64,000 nucleotides of DNA from Echinometra lucunter (taxonomy: Eukaryota > Echinodermata > Echinoidea > Camarodonta > Echinometridae). Within the stretch, counting starts at the first letter, position 1. Every line of letters begins with the position of its first letter. This document shows positions 28,199 through 40,329 of this stretch, in pieces. The stretch is taken from positions 1,588,256 to 1,652,255 of the forward strand of contig CM057165.1 in the NCBI GenBank assembly GCA_029962745.1. The letters run 5' to 3'. Under the pieces are notes generated by a model. That model was not told where the DNA came from. It did no database searches and saw only the letters and a list, made by a program, of their open reading frames with translations. The position numbers and the translations under genes were made by a program.

Positions 28199-28756
28199 AC
28201 TAGATGACAATCTATGGTATGGCTAGCAATATCATTCCAAATTGTTCAGATTGATATGTATGATCTCACTGATGTACTTGTATTCATAGAGAGAAATTGG
28301 AGCATATTCTGCAAAACTTAAATTATCCCTGGGTCTGCAGTTGAATTTTAACAGAGGGATTAGATCGAACTCGTAAGTTTTTCTTATATTGGACATGACT
28401 TGAGACTGAGCTACAGGTTTAAGCGATTACGTAGAATACTACTACTGTGTGTCGCAGGATGTTTATAAACATGAAAAAATCAGGATGTTGATAATTTAAG
28501 ATGTTTTGCTCACCATTATAAGGACGTGAGCCTCATCCATACACAGTACCGTTCAAAATTCACCATATTTTACTTCATTTTCCAACCTATATGCGAATTA
28601 GTCTCGAAAGATTATGCATTTGAAAATCATGTTATATCTCCTTTCTCAAAACTGCTTGCTTTAAATAGGCAGGTAGAATCATGCTTCTGAAATTATTGAT
28701 AAATGTTATTTATGTTTGTGAGTTATTTGGTATGTGTTTGTTTACTAGTACATTGA

Positions 28757-28762
28757 AATAAA
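28757..28762 (+). terminator. polyadenylation signal, photolyase
   Basis: AATAAA about 560 bases after the stop codon, followed by T- and GT-rich sequence. It gives a plausible 3' UTR; earlier cleavage cannot be excluded. Confidence 0.45.
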
Positions 28763-30152
28763 TTTCATGTCTTTTGAGAGGGTGTACTCATTAATTGAGC
28801 GATGCACTGTATAGTATCTAGCATGATAGGTCTGTTTAGTATTTCAATTAAATTTTGCTTACTTATGATCATAGAATAAGGCATTTTCTCTCTTTTTAGT
28901 TTCATTTGTGCACTTAGCTAAACTGTGTAACCACTTCAAGAATTTGTTTTTTTGTGAATGTCATAATTAGTAATGTCTACTAGTAGTATTTTACTGTTGC
29001 TTGCTGTATGGAATGACTCATCGAAGTAAATTTAGTGTGTGAATCAAGGAAAAATGAACTGGCTATTGATGTAATCAGTATGATATTGTAGAATGATCCC
29101 CCCCCCCCCCCCCAAAAAAAAAAAAAGTATAAGAAAGGTGAACAAAGATGTTCACAAACTACACCATTGGCATAAAACCCAGGGGGAAGGGGGGTATATG
29201 TATCCCCCTCCCACTTTTTTTAGAGTGGGGGATGGTGTTTACAAATTTACTCCCACCTTTCAAAGAAGAAATGATATCCATCAGTTGTTGGAAAAGTTTG
29301 ATAAATCTATCATAAACGATGGTTATACACTTACACTGTAGTAGTAAAATTTCTTAATGACATACTATTACAAACCAGAGTGGAAGAGTACGTGTGCAGG
29401 TGTGTGTGCGGATGGGTAAGGGTGCATGTGTACTTATGTGTGAGTTTACGCTAGAAATTTCGGCAAACGATTTTGATCATCCCCCCACTCCTCAAAACAG
29501 ATTTACACTGGTGAATTACGGAGAGAAAAGGTTAACAGCATTCTACTTCAATGGTAAAAGAGACATCATCTTAACAGTATTCAGACAAATGATATATGGC
29601 AATAATATACTCTCTTTGTTTGTATTTTGTGTACTATATTATACCATAAGATTGTGTCATGCACTTGTCATACTATGTTAGTAAATGTAACCTAGTAGTT
29701 ACATCATGTGATTACGTTTGTAAAGAAAAAGAAATTTACGACTCAAAGCAGTTTCCATGACAAATACTTCTTTGCCTTGATATTTGAAATGCTTGTCTGA
29801 CATGTCATTTGATGTGAGTTTAGCAGGAAACCTACGGAATTTGAAAGACAAGAATAAGAGTCCTTTGACAGAAGAAATGGATGTTTTAGGGTAAGGGAAA
29901 GAGTAAAACATTAGACAAATGGAAGATTGGCATAGAGGGGAAATAGTCTGTTTGCATGTGTGAACGTGTGTGCGGGTGTGTGTGTGTGAGAAAGAGAGAG
30001 TTAAAGAGAAAGAAAGATAGAGATGAAGAAAGGTAGAGAGGTGGACTAAAGAGTTAAGAGTTTGTTGACAGGAAATTGAAGTAGGGTAAGGAAAAGAGTA
30101 AAACTTTGGAGACAAATGAAGATTGACTTAGAGAAGAAATTACGTGTTTGCA

Positions 30153-30205
<53 letters not shown>

Positions 30206-30321
30206 TACAGAAAGAAAGAAAGAGGTCAACTAAAGAGTGATACCAGTGTGAATGTTCACACAAGAATGACAAGAAGGGAAGGGAACTAGGGACGAGAGAA
30301 AGAGAAAAGATACAAAATACC

Positions 30322-31121
30322 AGGGCTCTGTTGCATACATAAATTTAAACTTAACACTGATGGTAACTATATAGGTAACTACCATGGAGACCTTGATTTG
30401 ATTGGCTGTCAGTGTTGGGTGTCCTGAGACATGTCTCGAGACAGTGATTGTGTGTCTCGTGGCTCGTCTTGGTCTCGGACGCTTATGTCTTGGTCTCGGT
30501 CTCTGTCTCGAAGGGAAATGTCTCGTGTCTCGGAGGCCGAGACATCGGCGAGACACTGAAAAAGAGCTCAATTTTGACGAGTTAATCTCACTGCTTTACT
30601 TAAGTCTGTAGAATAAAATAACTTTGTTTTCATTCTGAACTTAAAAAGAACTCGAAAGAGAGTAGAGATTCAGAGTTGGATACCTTGAAATACAGTTTGT
30701 AGATTTTTTTTAATTTTTATTCAACAATCAAAGAATAAATACCAAAATACATACGCAGAAAAAAACTAGAAGTAAACAAAATTCAGAATTGACGACCGGG
30801 CGCCAAACGACTATGTTAAAAAATGGCAAAAGTTCCACATCTGTAAGCCCCCTCCCCCCCCCCCCCCCCCGCATTATACTCAAACATTTATGTTAAGCAC
30901 GCCCCCTGCCCTATAACGATCTTATCTACAACCTTATATAGTGTGTGTCTCGTGTCTCGTCTCTGTCTCGGACGCTACTGTTTCGGTCTCGGTCTCTGTC
31001 TCGTCTGATCGTCTGAGACTGTCTCGAACCCAACACTGTTGGCTGTTGATCAATTTTGCTATGGTAGTTACCATTGATAACAGAGTTATCATTAAGTGGT
31101 AAGCTTTATGCAACAGGGTCC
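30322..31121. mobile_element. outer MITE hosting a nested hAT-like element
   Basis: Inverted ends (agggctctgttgcata near 30322; tatgcaacagggtcc ending near 31121) and a subterminal pair (ggtaactaccatgg / tatggtagttacc) remain on both sides of the inserted element at 30410-31038. Once the insert is removed, the outer element is only about 165 bp. Confidence 0.75.
30410..31038. mobile_element. non-autonomous hAT-like element, 8-bp TSD
   Basis: 629 bp starting cagtgttgggt and ending acccaacactg, with subterminal gtctcgagacag / ctgagactgtctcg. The flanks are identical 8-mers, ttggctgt, at 30402-30409 and 31039-31046. Eight-base duplications and CAGTG-type ends are hAT features. The interior has many tgtctcg / ggtctcgg copies near both ends and no transposase frame. 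Confidence 0.85.
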
Positions 31122-31399
31122 AGCAGTACAGGACATTTATAATGATAATGTTAGTTATATAATGCTTTATGTTAATAATTCAGTACGCTTTAAGATATTA
31201 TCCCTGATCACTAGATTTCTAGCCCCCAAACGAGTGTGCACCATCTCAACTCCTTGGGGGGGGGGGGGGGGGCTCCTACCATTTTCTACCATTAACATGA
31301 ATACAAGCAGCGCGATGGCAAAGGCACTCACAATGGCTCTCTGCAATCCGTACAAGTATCCATTTGCTGCTGGGTGGAGACGGAAAATATAGATTAAAG

Positions 31400-31505
31400 T
31401 CTTGCCAAAAAGACGTTCGTGACGCAGTGGGACTCGAACAGCGAACCATGTGGTCAACTGTGACAGTCCTGGGACATTTCCACTAGGCCATGACACATTT
31501 GATGG
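31400..31505 (-). mobile_element. tRNA-like SINE head, family C
   Basis: gattaaagtcttgcc, tgggactcgaacagcg and tttccactaggccatgac are the reverse complement of a tRNA-like head and its body start. Confidence 0.5.
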
Positions 31506-32574
31506 GAAGGAAGCAGAACTGCAAGCTGATCTGTCCTGAGACTCTCTTATAAACTTAAATAATTGCACATATGCAGCGGGGGAGGGAAAAGGGGCAGTTG
31601 CTCCCCCCCCCCCCCCAAGAAATTTTCAAGACTTACATTTTTTTACTGAAAGATTTCCCAGATGCCACCAAAAGTGTGCACGAGATCCTTCAATTTCAAT
31701 TTTAAAAATGTAAAAGCACCCTCATGACCAGCTCGGTCGCTTAGCTCCCTCGTTTACGTGTAATTCTTCGAACATTTAATTTTTTTTTGCCTCCCCCCCC
31801 CCCCCCCCTCCTCAGGAAAAAATTTCTGCGTACGGCCCTGGAAATAATGGAAATAATTATATTCTTTATCTTTCATCTATCTCTGTGGCCAGTGGTAAGA
31901 CATTTTTTCCTCAACTAACAAGGCTTTTGGATAGGACTTAGAGCCTGTTTTCTCACATGCAAGCATACACTATAGGCCTATATACCCCCAGTCAACACCG
32001 ACGAGAATATCGAGAAACTTACAAAAAAAGACCAAACACAAAATTACAGGAATAGCAAATAGCAAACAGAGAATTTTCATGCATTACAAGAAAATCTTCA
32101 AGATACATTGCACATGATGTTGGATATAGTATTTTTAATGAAAATATGCTTTGAAAAATCTATGGAATTATTTTAGACAAACTTTACAAAACTAATACCA
32201 AATTTACAGCATACTGAACATGGTCAAAATATTTTATCTCAAAAGTGCAAATGATATATTTATCTGCTTTTCAGGGTAATGTGGGGCACATTTTTAAAAC
32301 AGATTTGTAACACTGTCCTCATTGCTTCATATTCCGAAAGAATTTAGGGATACACAGGCGAACCTTGTTATAACAAACTCCAAACATGGACCAAGGAAAT
32401 CTATATCGAAACCTTGTTATGTCAGGGCTAAAAAACAATAAAATACAAAGATGTGTGACCGGCAAAATTATCTTGTTATACGATAGTTTGTTATAACAGT
32501 CTTCTTTATAACGAGGTTCCACTGTTCTTAGTAGCATAACATAATCAATTTAAGATATGCATAGAAAATCATAT

Positions 32575-32835
32575 TCAATTTGAAATATTCAATTAATTGA
32601 AATATTAAAATACTATATTAATAATAATATTGAAATATTAAATATTGAAATTAATTGAAATATTAGAATACTATATTAATATGGATATTAATATTGAAAT
32701 ATTAAATATTGAAATTAATTGAAATATTTCAATTAATTGAAATATTAGAATACTATATTAATATGGATATTAATATTGAAATATTAAATATTGAAATTAA
32801 TTGAAATATTTCAATTAGTTGAAATATTCAATTTC
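32575..32835. repeat. AT-rich tandem palindromic array
   Basis: Built from gaaatatt, aatattgaaatt, aattaattgaaat and actatattaatatggat. A unit of roughly 90-110 bp is repeated about two and a half times, with inverted aattgaaatatttcaatt inside. Almost no G or C. Confidence 0.8.
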
Positions 32836-33565
32836 GCGTTAAAATCTGAGAGTTGCAGATGGTGAAAATTTTACGGCGTAAGCACATGTAGGTGTATGAA
32901 CAAGATGGTTATTTTATAAGTTCTTAACCCATCCGTCATCAGGAAAAGTCAACAAAATATAACTTATCAAGGAGGTATGCTGGATAACATCGTTGAAAAG
33001 CTTAATTTTCTATGTTGGCAGGCGGTAAAGGTAACGACAGGCAGTACAGCCTAAACATATAATACCACACACGTCTTTATTTAAAGCAATGAATTTCTAT
33101 TAAAACCTCTTACAAGGATATCGTCACTGAGTGAACAATGAATATAAGGAAATTCATAAGTGTTACAGAGAGGTACAAAGGTCTATAGTTCATTCGTCTG
33201 GATTATTTCAAATTCATCCCATTCCGACAACAAATATTACTTCTTTACTGTCCTCTTCCTGTTCTTTTCGATATATTTTTGCTTCTCCATCCTCTCCTCG
33301 GCCTTGTAAAAAAAACTACCGTGGTACTCATAGTAATTTGATGAAATACCATCAAAACAAGCAAAGTACCATCGAAGTACGATAAAATTACCATGATTAG
33401 ATGGCAAAGTCGTCAAATTACGTGTTATCATGGTACGTTTTACAAGGCGTCCACATATACCAATCCTTTCCCCTACTATCCATCTTGTATTTTCCATTCT
33501 CCTCCTCTTCCTCATCGTCTTCTTCCTCACCTTCTACTTTCTTCTCCTTCTTTTGCTTATTCTCA

Positions 33566-33608
<43 letters not shown>

Positions 33609-33867
33609 TCTCTTGTTCTTCTTCTTTCTCATCTCATTTTCTCACTCTTAATTTTCTTTGGAATCTTCTTTTAATAAAAAACACGATAAAAACTACTTTC
33701 GAAAAATCAGCTTAAGGCAACTTCATTAGCCCTGTCTATCACCTTTAGATATGTGCGGACATTACAATGGCTTAGTATGTATTCCGAACATGATTTGTTT
33801 GGGCAGTACAAAAGGCTTTCAAAATTCGACGAGGTAATCTGTTTCAAAGATGAAGACTTCTATTCCT

Positions 33868-33873
33868 TTTATT
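33868..33873 (-). terminator. AATAAA overlapping the oxygenase stop codon
   Basis: On the minus strand the final codons are GAG CAA TAA followed by AAG, so AATAAA overlaps the stop. If used, the 3' UTR would be very short. No better signal close downstream was settled on. Confidence 0.3.
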
Positions 33874-35097
33874 GCTCCACCTTCACCGTCTTGTCATTTT
33901 TGGGATCTAGGAAGTCTTTTCCGGTTAGATCAGGTACGTCAGAGCATTCCAGGATGGCAGAGTTTGGCACCTGTTAACAAAGAAGTCATTAAAAAACATC
34001 AACAAGATGCAAATTAATTTGAATAACAAAGGTATTGCATGATGGTCATACATTGCAATGTCTCTCACTATGAACAAGGCGGACAAAGAAAGCGGACAAA
34101 ATAAACAACCCCTCATTCTACCCTTCACAATTGTTCTGGTAGTCAAAAGAACATCCCTTCACAGCTATTATGTTTAATCAGTAGTTCCAGGTGAATATGC
34201 ATGTGACACCTGTCCCACATATTTCAGATAATAGCAGTGAAGGGATATTCTTTAAATTTGACTACCAGAACCATTGTGATGGGTAGAATGAGAGGTTGTT
34301 TATTTTGTCCGCTTTCTTTGTCCGTCATGTTCATAGTGTACCTTGTTTATTGCGATTACGCGTCATAGTTCGATGACAATAATAGACCTGTTTACTAATA
34401 ATTATATCAGTCTATGCATTGTTGAACAAATGCTTTCCTTGACAAGAGAGGTGCTTGCCCGACATAGCAACAACTGATGTATGCAAACTGGATTCCATCT
34501 TTTTTATGCGTAACAGGTGAATTGAATAGCTGGCCTTTAACAAAGTGATCTGGAAGGAAACATACATGAATTTGAATACATCAGTAAACATGTCCATTTC
34601 TCCGCTGTCAAATTGTATTTTGCTTTCTCCAAAACTGGGAAAATACACGAAACCATATCCAGAGCGAGCCATGAGCAGAATTTCGGATCACATGTTAATC
34701 AACGTTTTTCAGAATGTCAAATCAGATGATATCTGCTTGAGCTAGGAGGTAAGGTAACTACCGAAGTTATGGAGTAGCGCATTGCATGATGACGATAGAC
34801 AAATTCAGTTTCAGAACACTGTAGTTTAGATCAGCCATAACTGGGGGAAGGGCGGGGCTTCCAAAATCAGAAGAAAAGCTGACTCAATAGGTTATGCAAT
34901 GAGTCAGGTGCATTGAGATGTTGGAGCATTTGTTAGGCATGCTTGAAGCCCCCCCCCCCCCCCCCCCCCATTTATCTGTTTATTAGCGTTAAAAGCAGCA
35001 CCCAAACTGAACAGGTCTATTGGGGAACATTATGACAACCAGTGCATGAAACTGGACTAGAATTTTGCTGTTGTTGTGTTAACAGTTTTAGTTGGGT

Positions 35098-35131
<34 letters not shown>

Positions 35132-38100
35132 GATTGTTGTTGTTGTTGTGATTGTCGTTGTTTTTATTTGTTGTTGTTTTTCGTTGGTTATTGTTTGTCT
35201 GTTTGTAGTTGTTGTTTTTTGTTTGTTTTTGTTTTTTGCTCTGTTTTCAGCCGGACGCATACGATGCGTCATTGCAATGGCGTTATCACCGGCATGACCG
35301 GCGTTAATCAGACCTGTCAAGGGAGTTGGCGCACTCCCATACCCATGTATTCGAAGCTCTGTTTGTATCATTCATTGTTCATACGGTTCATACGTCACTC
35401 TCTTGGAGCGCCAAAAGAAATGCGTCAGTCAATGACGCAGATTTGCGTCATCAAACTGATGCCTCGTGTGTACAAGACGTGTTATTTTGTTGTTGTTGTT
35501 TGTTTGTTTGTTTTTTTGATAACTTTATTGGTAGATATTGACATGTCACATATCATTACTTAGATAAGCATTTCGTGGAAAATACTGTCTTCAAAGACAT
35601 ACAAATTCTTAATTTTGCTTTTTTTTCCTCTCCAAAACGTTACTTACGATGGTCATTGGTGTGTACTGAGGATGATGATGTGGTATTACGGGGTCATTGT
35701 CCTTTCTGTTGTAGGACAAGATAAACGACCATCTCCTTCTGTCACTATTGTTAGGACTACTGCAGTGCAGGAGATTGCAGTGGAAGAAAATGGCGTCTCC
35801 TGCGTTAAGCTCGACAAATTCGAGACCGAGGTGTTTCTTAGCGAACTCGACCCGCTCAAGATCAGCTCCCGTCTGGCCACCGACCATGATGTGTTCAACA
35901 CGACCCAGTTTGTGAGATCCAGGTATTATCTGAAAAGTAAGTATGTCGATCTGTTTATGAATTTGTTTCATATCATTGGTTTAATGTTGATAACAATTTA
36001 AGATTCTCCTGATGCACTGGCATCAGGTCAGGGCGGGGGGGGGGGTGGTCACCGTCTTGCCCGGAAAAAGAAATGCGAATTAATTGTGAAGGCTATTTAA
36101 TATGGAGGAAATGCGGAAAGGGGTTTAGACTGTCTTCTTTTCTTGCTCTTTCTTGCTCTTTCAGCTCTAAAGGGATAGTTGTCGCAGGGATGGTTGTCCC
36201 TTATTATAGCTATCCGGGATATTTCTAGTTGATGGGGTATTTGTACCGGTGATTGTAGTCTGGAAAGTGAAGTCAATGATGCAGTTTTTCCTTAATTAGA
36301 ATTCTTTGCATTGATCACAAATCGGTTTGATAAATCAACTCAAAATGTTACCCTGTGTTACCTGAAGGCAGCCGTTGTCCTTGTCACACTTATCAACAGC
36401 AATGAATGTGGAACTCATCATGTCGGGGAACAGGCATCCGTTTTTATACCAGTACCTAAAATCGGACAAAGTAAAACTTGAAGATGATTACGATATAAAC
36501 CTATTAGTGCCAAAAAGTATAGCTAAAATAATACTGTTGGACCTTTAAGTGCCTTCTCTTTGGTAAAAATCAGTTGGCGCAATTCTAGCTGACAACTAAG
36601 AAAGCATGCGTATGTTAGATAACCATCAAGGGGACCTGCGACTATGAGTCCTATCCGAGGACTTGATCATATCGCTAATAACCATTAATGCCGCTAATGG
36701 CACCAGCAGTTTGACTAGGTTTGGAACCTAATGGTTCTGAGACCACTGTTCTGCCACTGAGTCAATGCGCCTCCTCAAATTAGGTTTTTCGCATGTCATT
36801 TTTTAAAAAACGTTGTTTTAATATTTCCAAGAAATATTTCTTTTTAATTAAGTCACCATGACCAGGGGCGTCGATCATTTATACATTTTTTTTTGGGGGG
36901 GGGACAGTGGGGTGGGAATTCCTGACAAAAAAAAAGTCTTCAATTTGTTTTTTCATTTGGGACATACCCTTTATCCTTTTTCAGGTGTCTCTTTTTTATT
37001 TTGAACATACCTGTTGTGCCCCCTTAAACGTTTTTGGAGGACGTGTCCGCCTGCTCCCCCCCCCCCCCCATTGTCGCCATGACACATGCATCAAAACAGG
37101 TAGAATCTGAAAATCCCCATACCCGTAGTCTTGATGCCAGACGAATCTTCCACCTGTCTGTGCTTCTTTCATGATCATCTTGGTATGGTAATGATAAACC
37201 TCGCCACCAAGCAGCTGTGATAGGAGAGAAATGGAGAAAGAGAAAAATAGAGAGGGAAAGAGAGATAATGATGATAATTATAATAGTGATAATGTATTTA
37301 TACAGCGCATTTTCCATGTACATGTTCAGATGCGCTTTCCAATGAAATTATTAATGGAACAATTGATTTTTTAGATGTTTTTGAAGACATTGTGGAATTG
37401 CTGGAAAATTAGATTGAGTGGATGGAAAATTCGGGTCGACAAGAAAAGTGGGATGATTTTTAAACAGTTCAAGGAGGTACACAGGAGGTTGGGGGAGAAA
37501 AAATATCCACTTCAATATGAAAGTTAGTCAACGTCTTTTTCTTTGATCACATGAAAATTTTTGATCACATGAAAAATCATAGGGACCGCCCCCTCCCCCG
37601 TAGCGCCGCCTCTGTCCTAATGTGATTTATTTTTCATTGAAGTGATAAAATAGTTACCTTTTGAGAAAGTCCAGCGACTTTCTCCGACCTTGCGATCATA
37701 CCAGTGATGTCCTTGCCTGGATGACTCCAGATAACGATACGTGTATTACGACCATGACCGTCGTTGAGAGCGTAAGCGTGTTTTCTGATCCCTTCATCAT
37801 TATCCAGCGCTTTCTGGAGTTTCGTCAGCTCTGTCTCATTTAGCAACGACCTGTAAAATAAGTGTAATAACCTGGGGCCTGTTTCTGGAAATCAACGCCA
37901 AGTTAGTCATATCTTTGTCCGCCAACTACGGAGATGACTGTAATCTTGCTAAACCGTTTCACGAAGAGCATGCTAGCTAAATATCTCGTGAATCGATGAG
38001 GAAATGTGACAACACATAGCCTTGATCACAATCACACATATATTTTGTAAACAAGAAATTATCAGAACTGCAATTATTTTGAGTGATCTGGTGAGGGCAA

Positions 38101-39941
38101 AGATTAGAAATAGTAGCAGGGGGTTATAGATACAAGATATTTTCAAAGAAGGCAGATTACACCAAAGAAAAATTTATAAAATTCTGTTTTTAGTAATTAA
38201 ATTAATTGTCGTTTTGAACGTAAGATGGGTACCCCCGGGACACTAGATTTGCAAAATAAACCCTTACGTTCATGATCGGAAAAAGGAGGCAAATTAAATA
38301 TTTATCCAGCGTCATGTCTTGACCAAAACGTTGATATGCATAATTTTGGGAAATTACAAGCTAAAATATGTCTCTTAAAAAGTATTTTGTTTAAAAATCT
38401 ACGATATAAATTATTTTTTTAAATAAATATGGGTCTGAAATCTACAGACTAGCCCTTTGACTATGCCTTGCCTGACGTGGCAGAATTGCGTTCTTTTGTG
38501 AGATGTTACAATCACGGGAGAAACCCCCTAGGAAACCTTTTTTGCAGATCGTTTCATGTAAAACATGAATAAAATGTCATGAGCAAGGATGAATTACTGA
38601 TTGCAGGAACCCTTAGAAAAGATAGATTTGAATCATTTATTAAAATCTATGTAGCTTCCATTTTGGCCAGCCATAATCTACCAAATTAGTGGCATGTGAT
38701 GGCGCTGCATATCAACGAAAAAAGATATGACAGGGTCAGAGGCGTCATAAGTTCTTAGTCGGGATGTTGGCGTTGATCTTGGCAAACACGGCTTCGTGAA
38801 ACACGTAGCAGACAACTAGCCAACTAGCGGCGATCTTAGCTGGGAAGTTGACTTATGACGGTTTCGTGAAACGGGCCCCTGGCGATTTAGCTCGGGGATA
38901 GGTATTGAGGGCAGCGGTATCATGTGTTGGAGGGGCGGCATCCGGAATATTAGGTGGATGAAATGCACAGTGACAGGACATCGATGTTGGAGAGGCCTTA
39001 TCGTCCTTTCTTTTCATTTTTCCTATACCCCATACCCCTTTTGTCTCCCCGGTTTTGTTCCATTATCAGGTCTCATTTTGAATATTCTTTAGCCATATTT
39101 ATCATCACTAAAAATGATATCATCTTAACTCGTTGATTACTGAATTCTCTCATTCCCATAGACTTAATACAGGAGCCACTCGGTTCCAGCAGGCTACGGG
39201 TTAATAACGTTCATGCTTTTGAACTCTACAAATTGGGCTATATTTTTCTGGTATAGAATACAGATAGTGATGATTAACATGATTTTACCTTAGGAAGTAG
39301 TTTGGCCTACGTGCCGATCGGAATCATACTGTCGCGATGCGAGTATAAAATCATGTTGGACTTTGGAACGTCAAGGCACCTAACTGATTTAATCTCCTGA
39401 TATGTGATCTTAATAATTGTGTAAACATGCTCATAAACTTCAAATCAAAATAATTCACGCCCCCAAAGGACAAATAAAAACAAAGGTCTGGGGAGCGTTT
39501 CATGAAGAGTTTTGTCGGTGATTTTCACTGACTAATTTGCTTTCAGCCAATCAGATGCGAGGATTTTCAGTAGCTTATAACATTTGTCGGTGATTTTCTC
39601 CGACAAAACTCTTCATGAAACGCTCCCCTAAAATCCTACCTTCTAACATTCAGCTCTTTTAAAGTCCGCGATCTCTATACAGAGAAGTATCATTCTATCA
39701 CTGCCCATTTGTCTTCTGCTATATTATAATCATTAACATTTTTTCACCTTCTCGTGCATGTCGTGCGGGACCCTTCTTATGCACTTTCCTCGTTATATGC
39801 AGGAAATATATTTTAATGTCGACAATAAATCCATGCCTTTATACTCAGCTCAAGTATGTCAAAGAAAGCACGGTTCCTACCCCTCCCCCTCTCTCTTTCT
39901 CTCTCTTCCCCATCCTCTTCTTTCCCCTGCCCACCCCCACC

Positions 39942-39984
<43 letters not shown>

Positions 39985-40321
39985 CTCTTGCGAGTATAAG
40001 AGAGCTGGTTGGATAATACACATTCATAATCCTGTAGGACCGTGTTTGTGCTGAACATATTTGCCCCGGTCATTCTCTTTTATGGGGGAAAAAATCCTTT
40101 ATCGGTCCAACCCCCCCCCCCCCCCCCGTCTCCCTGTTTAGATCGTTGATACCAATAACTAACCTGACTATTATGTAGCCTTGATCGTGATATCCCCTCA
40201 TCACTTCAGGGTTTGTAAAAAGGTCCTCAGAAAACTCAAAATCTGGGTAAATTGGAAGGAAAAGAGAACTTAGGTCTACACCCTCAGGAATGGTTTTGTT
40301 AAATACAAAACCACTAGTCAT
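33869..40321 (-). CDS. phytanoyl-CoA dioxygenase-family oxygenase, 6 exons
   Basis: Fe(II)/2-oxoglutarate oxygenase of the PhyH family; family members hydroxylate lipid-CoA or small-molecule substrates, and the substrate here is unknown. Exons in coding order: 40164-40321, 37658-37850, 37123-37214, 36362-36455, 35648-35929, 33869-33970. All introns are GT-AG, phases match, total 921 nt (306 residues plus stop). The iron facial triad is visible: H144 and D146 in WHQDYGYW, and H234 in FFHCNLLHCSS. The 2-oxoglutarate-binding Arg is probably R244 or R245 in SDRRRWSF. GSHKLG (from 183) and LNAGDAIFFH (220-229) are family hallmarks. The start is the first ATG of exon 1; no upstream exon was identified. 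No targeting peptide is obvious. It could be PHYHD1-like or an uncharacterised urchin branch. Intron 1 (about 2.3 kb) hosts two hairpin elements. Confidence 0.93.
35095..35235. repeat. (GTT)n-rich microsatellite
   Basis: Runs of GTT/TTG triplets with GAT and GTC interruptions, downstream of exon 5 within the last oxygenase intron. Long Val/Cys or Thr/Asn open frames over it are compositional. Confidence 0.9.
36585..36780 (-). mobile_element. tRNA-derived SINE, family A, copy 3
   Basis: aagaaagcatgcgtatg, gtcctatccgaggacttga and the tRNA-like head complement (ttctgagaccactgttctgcc) match the copies at 2350 and 20226. In oxygenase intron 3, on the same strand as the gene. Confidence 0.7.
37874..38879. 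mobile_element. 1-kb GGGGCC-ended inverted-repeat element
   Basis: The ends ggggcctgtttc and gaaacgggcccc are inverted; inside them a diverged inverted segment (caacgccaagttagtc; tttcacgaag) faces gttggcgttgatcttgg and cttcgtgaaac. The core is AT-rich without a frame. The ends resemble the smaller hairpins at 39490 and 56360. In oxygenase intron 1. Confidence 0.6.
39490..39628. mobile_element. 139-bp hairpin MITE
   Basis: ggggagcgtttcatgaagag, then ttttgtcggtgattttc, are inverted almost perfectly at the right end (cgacaaaactcttcatgaaa, then cgctcccc). The loop contains tttcagccaatcagatgc, shared with the element at 56360-56499. In oxygenase intron 1. Confidence 0.85.
39886..39981. repeat. 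CT-rich and (TC)n tract
   Basis: ccctctctctttctctctc, a C run (about 39937-39951) and a (TC)n run to 39981, about 180 bases from oxygenase exon 1. Confidence 0.85.
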
Positions 40322-40329
40322 ATAATTTT

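Larger units (their letters stand above)
28800..33860. other. convergent intergenic region, no gene seen
   Basis: Between the 3' ends of the photolyase (+) and the oxygenase (-). Holds C-run/A-run sequence (29098-29126), GA/GT microsatellites (29980-30200), a nested MITE pair (30322-31121), a family C SINE head (about 31400-31505, minus), C runs (30846-30870, 31599-31617, 31795-31808), an AT-rich tandem array (32575-32835) and a (TC)n run (33573-33606). No exon was supported. Confidence 0.6.

Noticed and set aside
33920..34350. Inverted similarity around 33985-34150 and 34250-34340
   Set aside because: Segments such as tctaccct, ttgttctggtagtcaaa and tttgactaccagaaccatt form an inverted pair, probably another TIR element, but I could not define its ends well enough to list it.
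34412..34672. 86-codon frame, minus strand, in the last oxygenase intron
   Set aside because: Reasonable composition, but no phase-compatible splice sites were found and the oxygenase closes without it.
35042..35563. 173-codon open frame, plus strand
   Set aside because: Dominated by GTT/TTG triplets (Val/Cys runs) inside the last oxygenase intron; no splice sites or family similarity.
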